64,000 nucleotides of DNA from an uncultured Corynebacterium sp. (GCA_946220775.1 CAMIFC010000004.1:62001-126000); one strand, 5' to 3'; counted from the stretch's first letter, positions 14,592 through 24,869 are shown. Made by a program: numbers and translations. Notes: generated by a model from the letters alone, not told the origin.

Positions 14592-16493
14592 TTGGCCCAG
14601 AAATGGAACCAGCGCCCAGCTGGACGGGGTGGGGGGACAACATCTCCGCTGATTCTGGATGCCAGCTTGGCTCGCTTCAATAAGCGAGTCCGACTGTCCC
14701 TCCTGGCCGTATTTATCACCGTCATCGCGATTGTTCTTCGCCTCACCTGGGTGCAACTCATCGCAGGCCCCCAGCTCGCAGAGCAAGCAACCGCGCAGCG
14801 CACCGCAATCATCACCCAACCAGCCCACCGTGGATCCATCGTCGACCGCAACGGGCACACTCTCGCTTACACCATGGAAGCCAAGTCGCTATCCGTGCTG
14901 CCGAATAAACTGCGCGCCCTGATGCAGGACAATCACGAGTATCAGCCGAAAAAGTACGCGGAACCAGATAAACGAATTGACGAAATCGTCGAAGCCCTGC
15001 CGGGGATGATTCCCTCCGACGAGGGCAAGGTGAAGAAATCAGATCTCCGCAAAAAGCTGACGAACGAAAAATCCACCTACGAGGTGTTGGTTCGTAACGT
15101 TGCCCCGGACATCGCCCAAAAAGTCACCGAACGATTCCCCGAAATTGCCGCTGAGCGCCAGGACATTCGGATGTACCCGAATGACGCCATTGGCCAGAAC
15201 ATCATCGGGAAAATCAGTCAGGATAACCAAGGCCAATTTGGCCTCGAGTTATCCCAAGATGGTCGTCTGCAAGGCATTAGTGGTTCCAAGACCCTGGACA
15301 TTGCTGGCGGTGGCTTGAACATTCCCGGCACGTTGCGCGATGAACACCCAGCCGTGAACGGCGATAATTACGGCCTGACGATTGACCTGAACGCCCAGGC
15401 TTTCGTGCAGCAGCAAATGCAGCAGGCGAAGGATAATTCGAAGGCAAAATCTGCTTCAGCCGTAGTCATGGACGCTAAGACTGGGGAAGTGGTCGCGATG
15501 GCGTCCTCGGATACGATCAACCCCAACGGTAACCTGGAAAAACAACTGGACCGCAAGAAGGTATTCGGCGACCGAATCACCGCCGAGACCTTTGAACCCG
15601 GGTCCGTGGCGAAAATCATGACTGCCGCGGCGGCGATTGAAGAAGGAAAGACCAAGCCGGATGAAGTCCTCCAGGTGCCGGGCTCCATCGACATGGCAGG
15701 AGTGACGGTCAAGGACGCCTGGGATCACGGCGTCATACCTTATACAACCACCGGCGTGTTCGGAAAGTCCTCCAACGTGGGTACGCTCATGCTCGCGGAC
15801 CGGGTGGGCCAGGACAAGATGTACGAGTACTTCCGCAAGTTCGGCATCGGACAATCCACCGACATCGGGCTTCCACACGAGGCCGCCGGATACATGCCCG
15901 AGTTGGCCCAATGGTCTGGCGGTACCTTCGCAAACCTTCCTATTGGCCAAGGCATGTCCATGAATCTGCTGCAGATGGCCAGCATCTACCAGGCCATCGC
16001 TAACGACGGCGTCCGGGTGCAGCCGCGACTGATTAAGTCCATCACCGGCGCTGATGGCCAGACCGTCGAGCAGCCTGACCCAGAAGAGACTCGCGTGGTC
16101 TCGCAGAAAACGGCAGCGACGACTCGGGAAATGTTCCGTGCGGTCACCCAGGACGACCCTTCTGGCGTGCAACAGGGCACCGGAGCTGCAGCTTCCATCG
16201 AGGGCTACCAGACAAGTGGTAAGACTGGTACGGCTCAAAAGGTTGACCCAGACACTGGAGCATATTCCAATTCCAAATACTGGATCACGTTCGCAGGTAT
16301 CGCGCCAGCGGATGATCCTCGATTTGTGGTTGCAATCATGCTGGATCAGCCAGAGCGCGGCACCGAGCGTGACGGTGGCGGTGGAGGTTCGGCCGCCCCA
16401 GCGTTCCACAACATCGGTGCATGGTTGATGGATCACTATAATGTTCCGCCGTCAAAGACGGCAGGGCCCAAGTTGATGTTGGAGGTACAATAA
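14592..16493 (+). CDS. ftsI: Septal peptidoglycan transpeptidase FtsI (class B PBP)
   Basis: Class B penicillin-binding protein that cross-links septal peptidoglycan with FtsW. The 633-residue protein has a short cytosolic N-terminus, a signal anchor (about 33-55) and a dimerisation/pedestal domain (RGSIVDRNG at 80-88). The transpeptidase domain shows SxxK (Ser338-Lys341, in FEPGSVAK), SxN (Ser393-Asn395, in GKSSNVGT) and KTG (544-546, in SGKTGTAQK). There are no C-terminal PASTA repeats. The TTG at 14592 is favoured by GAGGAGGAAAG upstream. The 135-bp gap after ftsL holds an inverted GAATTC pair but no clear promoter. The gene is 2 bp from murE. Confidence 0.95.
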   Translation: MAQKWNQRPAGRGGGTTSPLILDASLARFNKRVRLSLLAVFITVIAIVLRLTWVQLIAGPQLAEQATAQRTAIITQPAHRGSIVDRNGHTLAYTMEAKSLSVLPNKLRALMQDNHEYQPKKYAEPDKRIDEIVEALPGMIPSDEGKVKKSDLRKKLTNEKSTYEVLVRNVAPDIAQKVTERFPEIAAERQDIRMYPNDAIGQNIIGKISQDNQGQFGLELSQDGRLQGISGSKTLDIAGGGLNIPGTLRDEHPAVNGDNYGLTIDLNAQAFVQQQMQQAKDNSKAKSASAVVMDAKTGEVVAMASSDTINPNGNLEKQLDRKKVFGDRITAETFEPGSVAKIMTAAAAIEEGKTKPDEVLQVPGSIDMAGVTVKDAWDHGVIPYTTTGVFGKSSNVGTLMLADRVGQDKMYEYFRKFGIGQSTDIGLPHEAAGYMPELAQWSGGTFANLPIGQGMSMNLLQMASIYQAIANDGVRVQPRLIKSITGADGQTVEQPDPEETRVVSQKTAATTREMFRAVTQDDPSGVQQGTGAAASIEGYQTSGKTGTAQKVDPDTGAYSNSKYWITFAGIAPADDPRFVVAIMLDQPERGTERDGGGGGSAAPAFHNIGAWLMDHYNVPPSKTAGPKLMLEVQ

Positions 16494-16495
16494 GA

Positions 16496-18097
16496 ATGCG
16501 GACGAACGATGACACCACGAGCCATGGAGAGCACCCCTTGGGCCCGGGTATAACCCTCGCCGAACTCGCGGATCTGTGCGGAGGTGAGGTCGCCGATATT
16601 CACGCCGATACGGTCGTGACCAGCGCCGCGATCGGCTCCCACGAGGTCCAGCCAGGTGGGTTGTTTTGCGCGGTTCCCGGCACGAACGCACACGGCGCTA
16701 CCTTCGCGGTGGATAGCGTCGCCACCGCAGTGCTCACCGATGCAGAAGGCGCCCGTATTTTGCAGGACGCCAACCTGCCTCTACTGGTTGTCGACGATGT
16801 CCGTAAATGGATGGGGGCAGTCTCGGCGGCTGTCTACGGTCACCCGTCGGACGATCTGAAGATCATTGGCATCACGGGAACCTCCGGGAAGACCACCACC
16901 ACGTACTTGGTGGAGCGCGCCCTGATGACCCAACACAAGGTGGGCATCATCGGCACCACGGGCACTCGGATCAACGGCGAGCCAGTGGCGACGAAACTGA
17001 CAACCCCGGAAGCCCCAACGATGCAGGCACTCTTGGCTCGCATGCGGGCGGCGGGTGTCACGCACGTGGTGATGGAAGTCAGCTCGCACGCCCTAGAACT
17101 CGGCCGGGTGAAGGGGATGAATTTCGATGTGGCTGGTTTCACGAACCTCAGCCAGGATCACCTGGACTTCCACGGCACGATGGACGCCTACTTCGCGGCG
17201 AAGTCCCGACTGTTCCTGGAACACCAGGGTGATGCAGCAGAGCTGCCACAAGCCGTGATCTGCGTGGACGATGAGTGGGGGTCCCGACTGGCACAGTTGG
17301 TTAGCGATCAGGCAGGCCAGCCCACGACGCTGTCTTCCACTAGTACCGTTCCCGCAACGTGGAATGTGTCCACGGTCAATGTCACCCCGAGCGGTCGACA
17401 GGACGTCGTGGTGAACAGCACCAACGGAACCCTGCACTATTCGATCGGCCTCGTGGGGTCCTTCAACGTTCCCAACAGCCTGCTGGCCATTGCGACCTGT
17501 GCGGCCATCGGAATGGACCCGGAAGTCGCAGCACAGGCCATCGCGACCGTTCAGGTGCCAGGACGCATGCAGGCCGTCGATGAGGGGCAGGATTTCCTCG
17601 CGGTTGTGGATTACGCACATAAGCCGGGCGCTGTTGCGGCGGTGGTGAATACCTTAGCGGATTATCTTCCTAACCCAGAGGGTCGAATCGGTATCGTTCT
17701 AGGTGCCGGCGGAAACCGGGATCATGAGAAGCGCCCAATGATGGGTAGGGAAGCGGCGAAGGTTGCCGACGCGATCTTCGTGACCGACGATAATCCGCGC
17801 GATGAAGACCCTGCACCGATCCGCGAACAGATCTTGGATGGGGTGCTGGAGGCAGTGGCGTCCCGAGGTGGGAAGAACAGCCGCGGCGAGCGCATCGAAA
17901 CCGAAAACATTGGCGACCGAGCCGAAGCGATCCAGGCCGCAGTGGCGTGGGCACGACCGGGGGACGCGATTGTTGTGGCTGGTAAAGGGCATGAAACCGG
18001 GCAGGAAGTGCGTGGGGAAGTGCATCCGTTCAGTGACGTGCATGTGCTTGAGCAAGCTCTGAAGGAACTCAACAATGAGGTGGATGTGAAGCAATGA
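16496..18097 (+). CDS. murE: UDP-N-acetylmuramoyl-L-alanyl-D-glutamate--2,6-diaminopimelate ligase MurE
   Basis: ATP-dependent ligase adding the third stem-peptide residue. The 533-residue protein has the Mur-ligase P-loop GTSGKTTT at 128-135, the SSHAL carbamoylation-lysine neighbourhood and the C-terminal DNPR motif at 432-435. DNPR is the recognition loop for meso-diaminopimelate rather than lysine, consistent with corynebacterial peptidoglycan. The ATG at 16496 is 2 bp after ftsI; the first 17 residues are not conserved and could be shorter in vivo. The stop overlaps the murF start by 4 bp (ATGA), indicating translational coupling. Confidence 0.96.
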   Translation: MRTNDDTTSHGEHPLGPGITLAELADLCGGEVADIHADTVVTSAAIGSHEVQPGGLFCAVPGTNAHGATFAVDSVATAVLTDAEGARILQDANLPLLVVDDVRKWMGAVSAAVYGHPSDDLKIIGITGTSGKTTTTYLVERALMTQHKVGIIGTTGTRINGEPVATKLTTPEAPTMQALLARMRAAGVTHVVMEVSSHALELGRVKGMNFDVAGFTNLSQDHLDFHGTMDAYFAAKSRLFLEHQGDAAELPQAVICVDDEWGSRLAQLVSDQAGQPTTLSSTSTVPATWNVSTVNVTPSGRQDVVVNSTNGTLHYSIGLVGSFNVPNSLLAIATCAAIGMDPEVAAQAIATVQVPGRMQAVDEGQDFLAVVDYAHKPGAVAAVVNTLADYLPNPEGRIGIVLGAGGNRDHEKRPMMGREAAKVADAIFVTDDNPRDEDPAPIREQILDGVLEAVASRGGKNSRGERIETENIGDRAEAIQAAVAWARPGDAIVVAGKGHETGQEVRGEVHPFSDVHVLEQALKELNNEVDVKQ

Positions 18098-19587
18098 TTG
18101 ATCTAACTAGTGGCCGCATCGCTGAGATCACCGGTGGTGATCTGATTGATGGCCAAGCCGATAACGCTGAAGTCACCGGCCCGGCGGAATTCGATTCTCG
18201 AAAGGTGGTCCCAGGCGCAATCTTCATGGCGTTTCCCGGCGCCAACGTGGATGGGCATGACTACGTCACGGCAGCTGCTGAAAACGGCGCGGCGCTGAGC
18301 ATTGTGGGACGCTCGGTGGGGCAGCCGGCACTGTTGGCACAACCAGTGGAGGACGATGAGGTACAACGTGCCATGTCGAACTCCGCGGCCTTTGAAGCAG
18401 ATGCCGATGGCTCTGGCGCTGCGGTGCTTCGCGCTATCGATCGACTTGCGCGCTACAACACGGACGTGCTGGCCGAAGAAGAAGGCATGACTGTCGTCGG
18501 CGTGACCGGTTCGGCGGGAAAGACCTCCACCAAAGATCTTATCGGTGCGCTGCTCCGAACTCAGGGCGACACCGTGGCCCCTCCCGGCAGTTTTAACAAC
18601 GAGATCGGGCTGCCTTATACGGCGCTGCGAGCCAATCGCGAAACGAAGTTTCTGATCGCGGAAATGTCGGCTCGTGGGATTGGGCACATCCGTCACCTGA
18701 CCACCGTCACGCCACCCCGCATCGGAGTGGTTCTCAATGTCGGCTCTGCCCACCTGGGGGAGTTCGGTTCACGCTCCGCCATCGCGCAGGCGAAGGGCGA
18801 GCTTATCGAGGCTCTGCCGGACGCCAACGCTGGCGGCATTGCCGTGCTGAATGCCGATGATGAACAGGTGGCAGGCATGGCACCTCGTACGCAGGCACGC
18901 GTCGTGACCTTTGGCGTGCGCAAGAAGGCGGACTACTGGGCCTCAGACGTCCGCTTGGATGAAGTCGCGCGAGCATCGTTTACGCTGCATCACCCACACG
19001 GGGAACCGGTAGCCGTGTCGCTCGGAGTCTTTGGTGCGCACCAGGTATCCAATGCGCTTGCAGCAGCTGCTGTGGCGATGGAAACGGGGATGTCAGCAGA
19101 TGATGTCGCAGCCACGTTGCGCGACCATGTGGCCGCCAGTGTGAACCGCATGGACGTCCGAACGAGGGGCGATGGAGTGACCGTCATCAACGACTCCTAC
19201 AATGCAAATCCGGAGTCCATGCGTGCCGGCATCGATGCCCTCGCCTACACAGCGACGGGGAGGCCACAGGCTGCTAGCTGGGCCGTTTTGGGCCAGATGG
19301 GTGAATTGGGCGACGACGCGACTGAGGAACACGCGGCTCTCGGTGACGTGCTTGGGCAACGTCGCATCGATAACGCGGTGATCGTCGGTAACGGTGTCAA
19401 CCAGCGCGCACTTGTGGATTCCGCAAAACGAAACGGCGTTCACACCCACGGTGTGGAAGATATTGACGCCGCAGTGAATTTCCTTGATCAGCAACTCAAG
19501 GAAAACGATGTTGTGTTGGTCAAAGCGTCTTATGCTGATGGGCTGTGGGCAGTTGCCCACGGTTTGTTAGCGGGCGAAGGAGCATAG
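18094..19587 (+). CDS. murF: UDP-N-acetylmuramoyl-tripeptide--D-alanyl-D-alanine ligase MurF
   Basis: Adds D-Ala-D-Ala to the UDP-MurNAc-tripeptide, completing the cytosolic pentapeptide precursor. The 497-residue protein has the Mur P-loop in VTGSAGKTSTKDLIGALL (about 137-154). It also has EMSARGIGHI, NVGSAHLGEFGS and the C-terminal substrate loop VINDSYNANPESMRAG. The ATG at 18094 is coupled to murE by a 4-bp overlap. The mraY start follows 9 bp after the stop. Confidence 0.96.
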   Translation: MIDLTSGRIAEITGGDLIDGQADNAEVTGPAEFDSRKVVPGAIFMAFPGANVDGHDYVTAAAENGAALSIVGRSVGQPALLAQPVEDDEVQRAMSNSAAFEADADGSGAAVLRAIDRLARYNTDVLAEEEGMTVVGVTGSAGKTSTKDLIGALLRTQGDTVAPPGSFNNEIGLPYTALRANRETKFLIAEMSARGIGHIRHLTTVTPPRIGVVLNVGSAHLGEFGSRSAIAQAKGELIEALPDANAGGIAVLNADDEQVAGMAPRTQARVVTFGVRKKADYWASDVRLDEVARASFTLHHPHGEPVAVSLGVFGAHQVSNALAAAAVAMETGMSADDVAATLRDHVAASVNRMDVRTRGDGVTVINDSYNANPESMRAGIDALAYTATGRPQAASWAVLGQMGELGDDATEEHAALGDVLGQRRIDNAVIVGNGVNQRALVDSAKRNGVHTHGVEDIDAAVNFLDQQLKENDVVLVKASYADGLWAVAHGLLAGEGA

Positions 19588-19596
19588 GAAAGTTTC

Positions 19597-20697
19597 ATGT
19601 TGCAAATATTCATCGCGGGCGCCGTGGCGTTCCTCGCGGCGATCTTTTTCACACCGGTTCTGATCCGGAAATTTTCGGACGAAGGACTCGGCCAAGAGAT
19701 TCGCGAGGACGGCCCCAAGTCCCACCTGAAGAAGCGGGGCACGCCCACGATGGGTGGAATCGCGATTCTGGTCGGCCTCGTGGCTGGTTATGTTGTGGCC
19801 GTGCTGTTTGGGCTTTTTGTCACGGACACCAAGCCGGGGGTCTCGGGCTGGCTGTTGCTGGGGCTGACCTTGGCGCTCGGCGGTCTGGGCTTTGCCGATG
19901 ACTACATCAAGCTGGTCAAAGGTCGAAACCTGGGCCTGAACGCCAAAGCTAAGCTGATTGGTCAGCTCGCCGCTGCGATCATCTTTGGCGTTTTGCTCCT
20001 GCGTTTTCCGGATGCCAACGGGAACACCCCAGGATCGACCCACTTGTCTTTGTTCCGTGAACTACCCACCTTCAATATCGCCATTGGCGGCGCGGTGATC
20101 GGAACGATCCTCTTCCTGATCTTCATCAACATCGTGATTTCTGCGTGGTCGAACGCGGTGAACCTCACCGACGGTCTCGACGGGTTGGCTGCTGGTGTGA
20201 CGGCACTAACGATGGGCGCCTACATGCTCATCACGTTCTGGCAGTTCCGTAACTCGTGTGCAAACGAGGCCGCAGTGGGGTGCTATAACGTCCGCGATCC
20301 ACTGGACCTGGCTCTGATCGCGTCAGCCGCGCTGGGCGCAAGCTTGGGATTCCTGTGGTGGAACGCTTCCCCGGCCAAGATCTTCATGGGAGACACCGGC
20401 TCCTTGGCCCTCGGTGGCCTTGTCGCAGGTATCTCGATTACCTCCCATACTGAGCTGTTGATGGTGATCGTCGGTGGCGTGTTCGTGCTGGAGACCATTT
20501 CGGTGGTTCTTCAGGTGGGCTACTTCAAGACCACCGGCAAGCGCATCTTCCGCATGGCTCCGATTCACCACCACTTCGAAAATGGCGGTTGGGCGGAGAC
20601 CACGGTCGTCATCCGGTTCTGGCTCCTGGCAGCGATTGCCTCGCTATTTGGCGTGGGCTTGTTCTACGGCCAGTGGCTATCCGCCACAGGACTCTAA
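19597..20697 (+). CDS. mraY: Phospho-N-acetylmuramoyl-pentapeptide transferase MraY
   Basis: Integral membrane enzyme transferring phospho-MurNAc-pentapeptide to undecaprenyl phosphate to form lipid I. The 366-residue protein has about ten helices. It carries the MraY signatures KKRGTPTMGG near the N-terminus, the Asp pair of FADDYIKLVKGRNLGL, the NAVNLTDGLDGLAAG segment and the MAPIHHHFE histidine cluster. The ATG at 19597 begins directly at the first helix. A 50-bp gap precedes murD. Confidence 0.97.
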   Translation: MLQIFIAGAVAFLAAIFFTPVLIRKFSDEGLGQEIREDGPKSHLKKRGTPTMGGIAILVGLVAGYVVAVLFGLFVTDTKPGVSGWLLLGLTLALGGLGFADDYIKLVKGRNLGLNAKAKLIGQLAAAIIFGVLLLRFPDANGNTPGSTHLSLFRELPTFNIAIGGAVIGTILFLIFINIVISAWSNAVNLTDGLDGLAAGVTALTMGAYMLITFWQFRNSCANEAAVGCYNVRDPLDLALIASAALGASLGFLWWNASPAKIFMGDTGSLALGGLVAGISITSHTELLMVIVGGVFVLETISVVLQVGYFKTTGKRIFRMAPIHHHFENGGWAETTVVIRFWLLAAIASLFGVGLFYGQWLSATGL

Positions 20698-20747
20698 ACT
20701 CGTAAATACTCATAGCAGTGCACTCCCGCACCGAAAGAAGGAACATC

Positions 20748-22217
20748 ATGTCTGACCATCGGCTTTCCCCACAGGAAGCGACGGACATTATGAAAAGCCA
20801 AGCCATCATGGTCGCTGGTGCGGGAGTGGCCGGCCAAGGGATCTTGGCCATGCTGCGCGGTCTGCTCGGCGACGAGCTCAGCAACGTCACCGTTGTTGAT
20901 GACCGTGCGGACAGTGCCGACGTGAGCGTGTCCGTTGCCCGCCAGCAACTCGCGGAAGTGGAGACTCGACCGGCGTTGGTTATCACATCGCCGGGTTGGC
21001 GTCCTGAATCTGAACTGTTGACGGCAGCGCGAACCGCAAACGTCCCGGTGATCGGGGACATCGAGGCTGCCTGGCTCGCCGACCAAGCGGGCGCATTTGG
21101 CTCACCGCGAACGTGGTTGGCCATCACCGGAACCAACGGAAAAACGACGGCCACCGCGATGGCCACGGCGATGCTTGTCGCTGACGGTCGCCGCGCCCTT
21201 TCCGTCGGAAATATCGGGACGCCACCCGGCCAAGCTCTGACCACCCCCGAACGAGTCGACGTCCTCGTCGCAGAAGTATCGAGCTTCCAACTGCATTGGG
21301 CACCGAGTTTTACGCCCGATGCTGGTGTGGTTCTCAATATCGCGGAGGATCACTTGGACTGGCACGGGTCGATGGGCGGTTATGTCGCCGACAAACTGCG
21401 GGCGCTGCGTGGGCCGCACCCCGTGCTGATGGTGGACGAGGCCGAAGTGATGGCCGCGGCAACCACGTACCTGACCGGCGTTGACGGCCAGGCAGGTTCC
21501 GCGGGCATGACGGCCTGCACCAGCGGGGATCCTTCGGAACTGACGACGGCAGCGGATGACCACGCCAGCTACGAACGAATCATCGGCGTGCGCGATGGCA
21601 TGATCGTGGAATTCACCGGCGAGGAGTACACAGAGCTGGCCAGCGCGGATGGAATCTCGCCACCGGGGCCGGCTGGCATCGCTGACGCGGTGGCGGCTGC
21701 AGCGTTGGCTCGCATCTGCGGCGTGTCTGCTGGCGCCATTCGGGAGGCATTGCAAGGATTCGAAGTGCAGGCACACCGTGGACAAGTTGTTTGCGATGCA
21801 GGTGGAGTTCAGTGGATTGATAATTCGAAGGCAACGAACCCCCACGCCACGTTGGCGGCGCTGCGCGGATTAAGCAATGTCGTGTGGGTGGCTGGTGGGC
21901 AACTCAAAGGCGCAGACGTGAAGGAACTCGTGACGCATATTGGCTCAGCGCTGAAAGGCGCGGTGCTCCTTGGCGTGGATCGCGAGCTGATTGCGGCTGA
22001 GCTAGCGGCGCAATTCCCACAGTTACCCATCCATGATGTTGCAGACACTGATCCTGCCGAGGCCATGCAGGCGGCTGTTGTTGCTGCCCACCAGATGAGC
22101 GAAGCAGGGGACACCGTTGTGTTGGCTCCTGCCGCAGCCTCGCTGGATATGTACACCGGCATGGCGCAACGAGGGAACCTGTTCAGCCAATATGCGAGGG
22201 AGGTTAGCAAGCAATGA
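20748..22217 (+). CDS. murD: UDP-N-acetylmuramoylalanine--D-glutamate ligase MurD
   Basis: ATP-dependent addition of D-glutamate to UDP-MurNAc-L-Ala. The 489-residue protein has a Rossmann-like N-terminus (MVAGAGVAGQG), the P-loop in ITGTNGKTTATAMATAML, the NIAEDHLDWHGS motif and the C-terminal IDNSKATNPHAT loop. The ATG at 20748, 4 nt after GAAGGAACATC-type Shine-Dalgarno purines, is preferred over a frame-open GTG at 20718. The murD stop overlaps ftsW by 4 bp. Confidence 0.96.
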   Translation: MSDHRLSPQEATDIMKSQAIMVAGAGVAGQGILAMLRGLLGDELSNVTVVDDRADSADVSVSVARQQLAEVETRPALVITSPGWRPESELLTAARTANVPVIGDIEAAWLADQAGAFGSPRTWLAITGTNGKTTATAMATAMLVADGRRALSVGNIGTPPGQALTTPERVDVLVAEVSSFQLHWAPSFTPDAGVVLNIAEDHLDWHGSMGGYVADKLRALRGPHPVLMVDEAEVMAAATTYLTGVDGQAGSAGMTACTSGDPSELTTAADDHASYERIIGVRDGMIVEFTGEEYTELASADGISPPGPAGIADAVAAAALARICGVSAGAIREALQGFEVQAHRGQVVCDAGGVQWIDNSKATNPHATLAALRGLSNVVWVAGGQLKGADVKELVTHIGSALKGAVLLGVDRELIAAELAAQFPQLPIHDVADTDPAEAMQAAVVAAHQMSEAGDTVVLAPAAASLDMYTGMAQRGNLFSQYAREVSKQ

Positions 22218-23716
22218 CGGCAAAGACGGCCCCGAAACCACGGAAGAAATCTGCTTCAGGTGGCTTTGGGCAAAAGCTTTCGGCCGTGCTTGCCACGCCC
22301 CAGCTGAACTACAAGGTGATCGTCAGCGTGACTCTCATCTTGACGGCGCTGGGGGTAACGATGGTGTTGTCCTCCTCCATGGTGACGTCCCGAACAGATG
22401 AATCATCGGTATGGACGGTGTTTCTGAAGCAGGTGGCCTTCGCCTTGCTGGGGTTGGCTACCGCGTGGGGAACGCTGCGGCTGCGGTCAGACACCATCAA
22501 GCGGTTCTCCCCGTATTTTGTGATTGTGGCTCTCGTGCTGCAATTCGCCCTCTTCATTCCGGGCGTGGGTGTGGGCCAGGAAATTGGTTCCCACTCGTGG
22601 ATTCGTGTGAACGGTGTGGGTATTCAGCCCTCCGAGCTCGCGAAGGTCGCGCTGGCCGTGTGGGGATCGGCTGTGGTTACCCGCCGCGTGCGGCAGGATC
22701 CGCACTTGATTCGTGGTCTTGGCACGTTCTTGATGCTGGCCGGAACAATGATGATCGTCGTCCTGATCCAAATGGACCTCGGGATGATGTTGACGGTCGG
22801 CATCGTGTTCTTGTCCTTGGTGTTTTTCGCTGGGCTGAGCAACCGAATCATGGCGTTCTTCTTCGGCGGGGTGCTGTTCCTCGCTGGTGTGGCGACCGTG
22901 ACTCAGGCCTATCGAAATGACCGCATGCGCACCTGGATGGATGCGCTGACCCTCAACTTCCGGGAAGGCACCACCCAAGGGCCGTCCTATCAGACGTATC
23001 AAGGCCTGCTCAGCCTTTCGGATGGTTCGCTGACGGGTACCGGTCTGGGACAATCCCGGGCGAAGTGGTACTACCTTCCGGAAGCGAAGAATGACTTCAT
23101 CTTCGCCATCATCGGCGAAGAACTCGGCTGGATCGGTGCCGTGATCGTCGTGGTCTTATTCTGCATGCTGGGGTGGTTTGGTCTGCGCACCGCGTTGGCC
23201 CAGACCGATCCTTTCTTGGCGATGATGGCCGTGACCCTGACATTGGGAATCGTGGTTCAGGCGTTCTACAACATGTCGTACGTTCTGGGCCTGGTTCCAA
23301 TGACTGGTATTCAGCTGCCGCTGATTTCCGCCGGTGGTACTTCCATGGTGATTACGTTGGGATCCATGGGGTTGTTAGCGAACTGTGCCCGACACGAACC
23401 AGAGGCGATTTCCTCGATGCAACACGAGGGGCGAAACCTATTCGATCGCGTTCTGGGACTGCCGGAGCCACTGCCGTACCGTAGTGGGGAGCAGCGTCGC
23501 ATTCGCCGTCGGGAGTCGACGCGACGCTATGGTGATCCCGTCACCCGTCGCCCGTCGACACCGGGGTCTGCCGGACATGATGTTTCCGCAGATCGTCGCC
23601 GGCGGCGGCAAGCCCGCGAGCGGATTCCACGCAGGAATCGGCTGGCGGATTACGATGGCTCAAGTACGTGGCATCGGCGCGAGCCGCTGCCCCCTAAGAA
23701 CAATAGGAGGCGTTAG
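22214..23716 (+). CDS. ftsW: Peptidoglycan glycosyltransferase FtsW (SEDS family)
   Basis: Lipid II polymerase of the divisome, paired with FtsI. The 500-residue protein has about ten membrane helices. SEDS landmarks are SHSWIRVNGVGIQPSELAK (extracellular/first conserved loop), GLGQSRAKWYYLPEAKNDFIFAIIGEELG and GIQLPLISAGGTSMV. The last 90 residues form an Arg-rich cytosolic tail of low complexity, longer than in E. coli FtsW and common in actinobacteria, where such tails contact FtsZ or SepF-side proteins. The ATG at 22214 is coupled to murD. Confidence 0.95.
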   Translation: MTAKTAPKPRKKSASGGFGQKLSAVLATPQLNYKVIVSVTLILTALGVTMVLSSSMVTSRTDESSVWTVFLKQVAFALLGLATAWGTLRLRSDTIKRFSPYFVIVALVLQFALFIPGVGVGQEIGSHSWIRVNGVGIQPSELAKVALAVWGSAVVTRRVRQDPHLIRGLGTFLMLAGTMMIVVLIQMDLGMMLTVGIVFLSLVFFAGLSNRIMAFFFGGVLFLAGVATVTQAYRNDRMRTWMDALTLNFREGTTQGPSYQTYQGLLSLSDGSLTGTGLGQSRAKWYYLPEAKNDFIFAIIGEELGWIGAVIVVVLFCMLGWFGLRTALAQTDPFLAMMAVTLTLGIVVQAFYNMSYVLGLVPMTGIQLPLISAGGTSMVITLGSMGLLANCARHEPEAISSMQHEGRNLFDRVLGLPEPLPYRSGEQRRIRRRESTRRYGDPVTRRPSTPGSAGHDVSADRRRRRQARERIPRRNRLADYDGSSTWHRREPLPPKNNRRR

Positions 23717-23721
23717 TCTGC

Positions 23722-24825
23722 ATGACTGACCCACATCAGCCCGCTTTGTCCGTCGTCGTCGCCGGTGGCGGGACGGCAGGTCACATCGAACCAGCAATGG
23801 CTGTTGCCGAAGCTGTGAAAAGGGCTCGTCCAGACGCCAGGGTGACTGCGTTGGGCACCGCAAAGGGACTCGAATCCACGCTGATTCCCGCGCGTGGTTT
23901 CGATCTGCGGATGATCTCGCCGGTCCCAGTGCCTAGAAAGCCAAACAAGGATATGCTCTCCTTGCCGTTCCGCCTGCGTTCGGCCATCTCGGAGTGCAAA
24001 AATATTTTGCAGGACGTCAATGCGGATGTCCTTATTGGCTTCGGCGGCTATGTTTCCGCCCCGGCGTATCTGGCGGCAAAGGCGCTGCACATCCCGTTTT
24101 TCGTGCATGAAGCGAATGCACGGGCGGGTATGTCGAACAAGCTAGGCGTGCGGCTCGGCGGTGAGCCGTTGGCTGCAGTCGCTGATTCGGGGTTGCCAGG
24201 GGCGACTGTGATTGGTATTCCGGTGAAGCAGGCTGTGCTGGATCTTGATCGGGCGGCGACACGTGCGGAGGCCCGCGCATTCTTCGGATTGGGCGATGGT
24301 GAACACGTGTTGCTGGTCACCGGTGGATCTCAGGGCGCCGCGTCGATCAACGATGCTGTACGGGGCGCTGCCCAGACACTTCACGATGCACAGATTTCTG
24401 TACTCCACGCGTATGGCAAGAAGAACGAGCTGACGGCACCGGAGTTCGATTCCGGGGCCAAGTACGTTGCCTTGCCGTACATCGATCGCATGGATTTGGC
24501 ATACGCCGCGGCGGACATGATTCTTTGCCGGTCCGGCGCGATGACGGTGGCAGAAGTATCCGCGGTGGGATTGCCGGGAGTCTACGTTCCGCTGCCACAT
24601 GGCAATGGGGAACAGGCGCTCAACGCCCGCCCGATCGTCGATGCCGGTGGCGGGGTGATCGTCCCCGACGACGAGCTGACTCCGCAGCGCATCGCGAAGG
24701 AAGTCGTGCCCCTGTTGCGCGATGACAAGCGTCTCGCGGCAGCCCAAGAAGCAGCAACCCAGGCGGGACACCGAAGCGCTGCCGATGATATCGCTGCGCT
24801 GTTGATCTCCGCCGCGGGACAATAA
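23722..24825 (+). CDS. murG: UDP-N-acetylglucosamine--lipid I GlcNAc transferase MurG
   Basis: GT-B glycosyltransferase at the inner membrane face that adds GlcNAc to lipid I, yielding lipid II. The 367-residue protein has the N-terminal GGGTAGHIEPAMAVAEAV G-loop, the second G-loop LVTGGSQGAASIN, RSGAMTVAEVSAVGLPGVYVPLPHG and the Asn/Gln pair of GNGEQALNA that contacts UDP-GlcNAc. The ATG at 23722 is 5 bp after ftsW, with AGGAGG upstream. Confidence 0.97.
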   Translation: MTDPHQPALSVVVAGGGTAGHIEPAMAVAEAVKRARPDARVTALGTAKGLESTLIPARGFDLRMISPVPVPRKPNKDMLSLPFRLRSAISECKNILQDVNADVLIGFGGYVSAPAYLAAKALHIPFFVHEANARAGMSNKLGVRLGGEPLAAVADSGLPGATVIGIPVKQAVLDLDRAATRAEARAFFGLGDGEHVLLVTGGSQGAASINDAVRGAAQTLHDAQISVLHAYGKKNELTAPEFDSGAKYVALPYIDRMDLAYAAADMILCRSGAMTVAEVSAVGLPGVYVPLPHGNGEQALNARPIVDAGGGVIVPDDELTPQRIAKEVVPLLRDDKRLAAAQEAATQAGHRSAADDIAALLISAAGQ

Positions 24826-24869
24826 CCGCCCAACTTTTCCAAACTCGACTGAGGACATTGAAGGTAGAA

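Noticed and set aside
15456..16436. 326-codon antisense frame opposite ftsI
   Set aside because: The plus-strand frame has all transpeptidase motifs; the antisense protein is compositionally biased.
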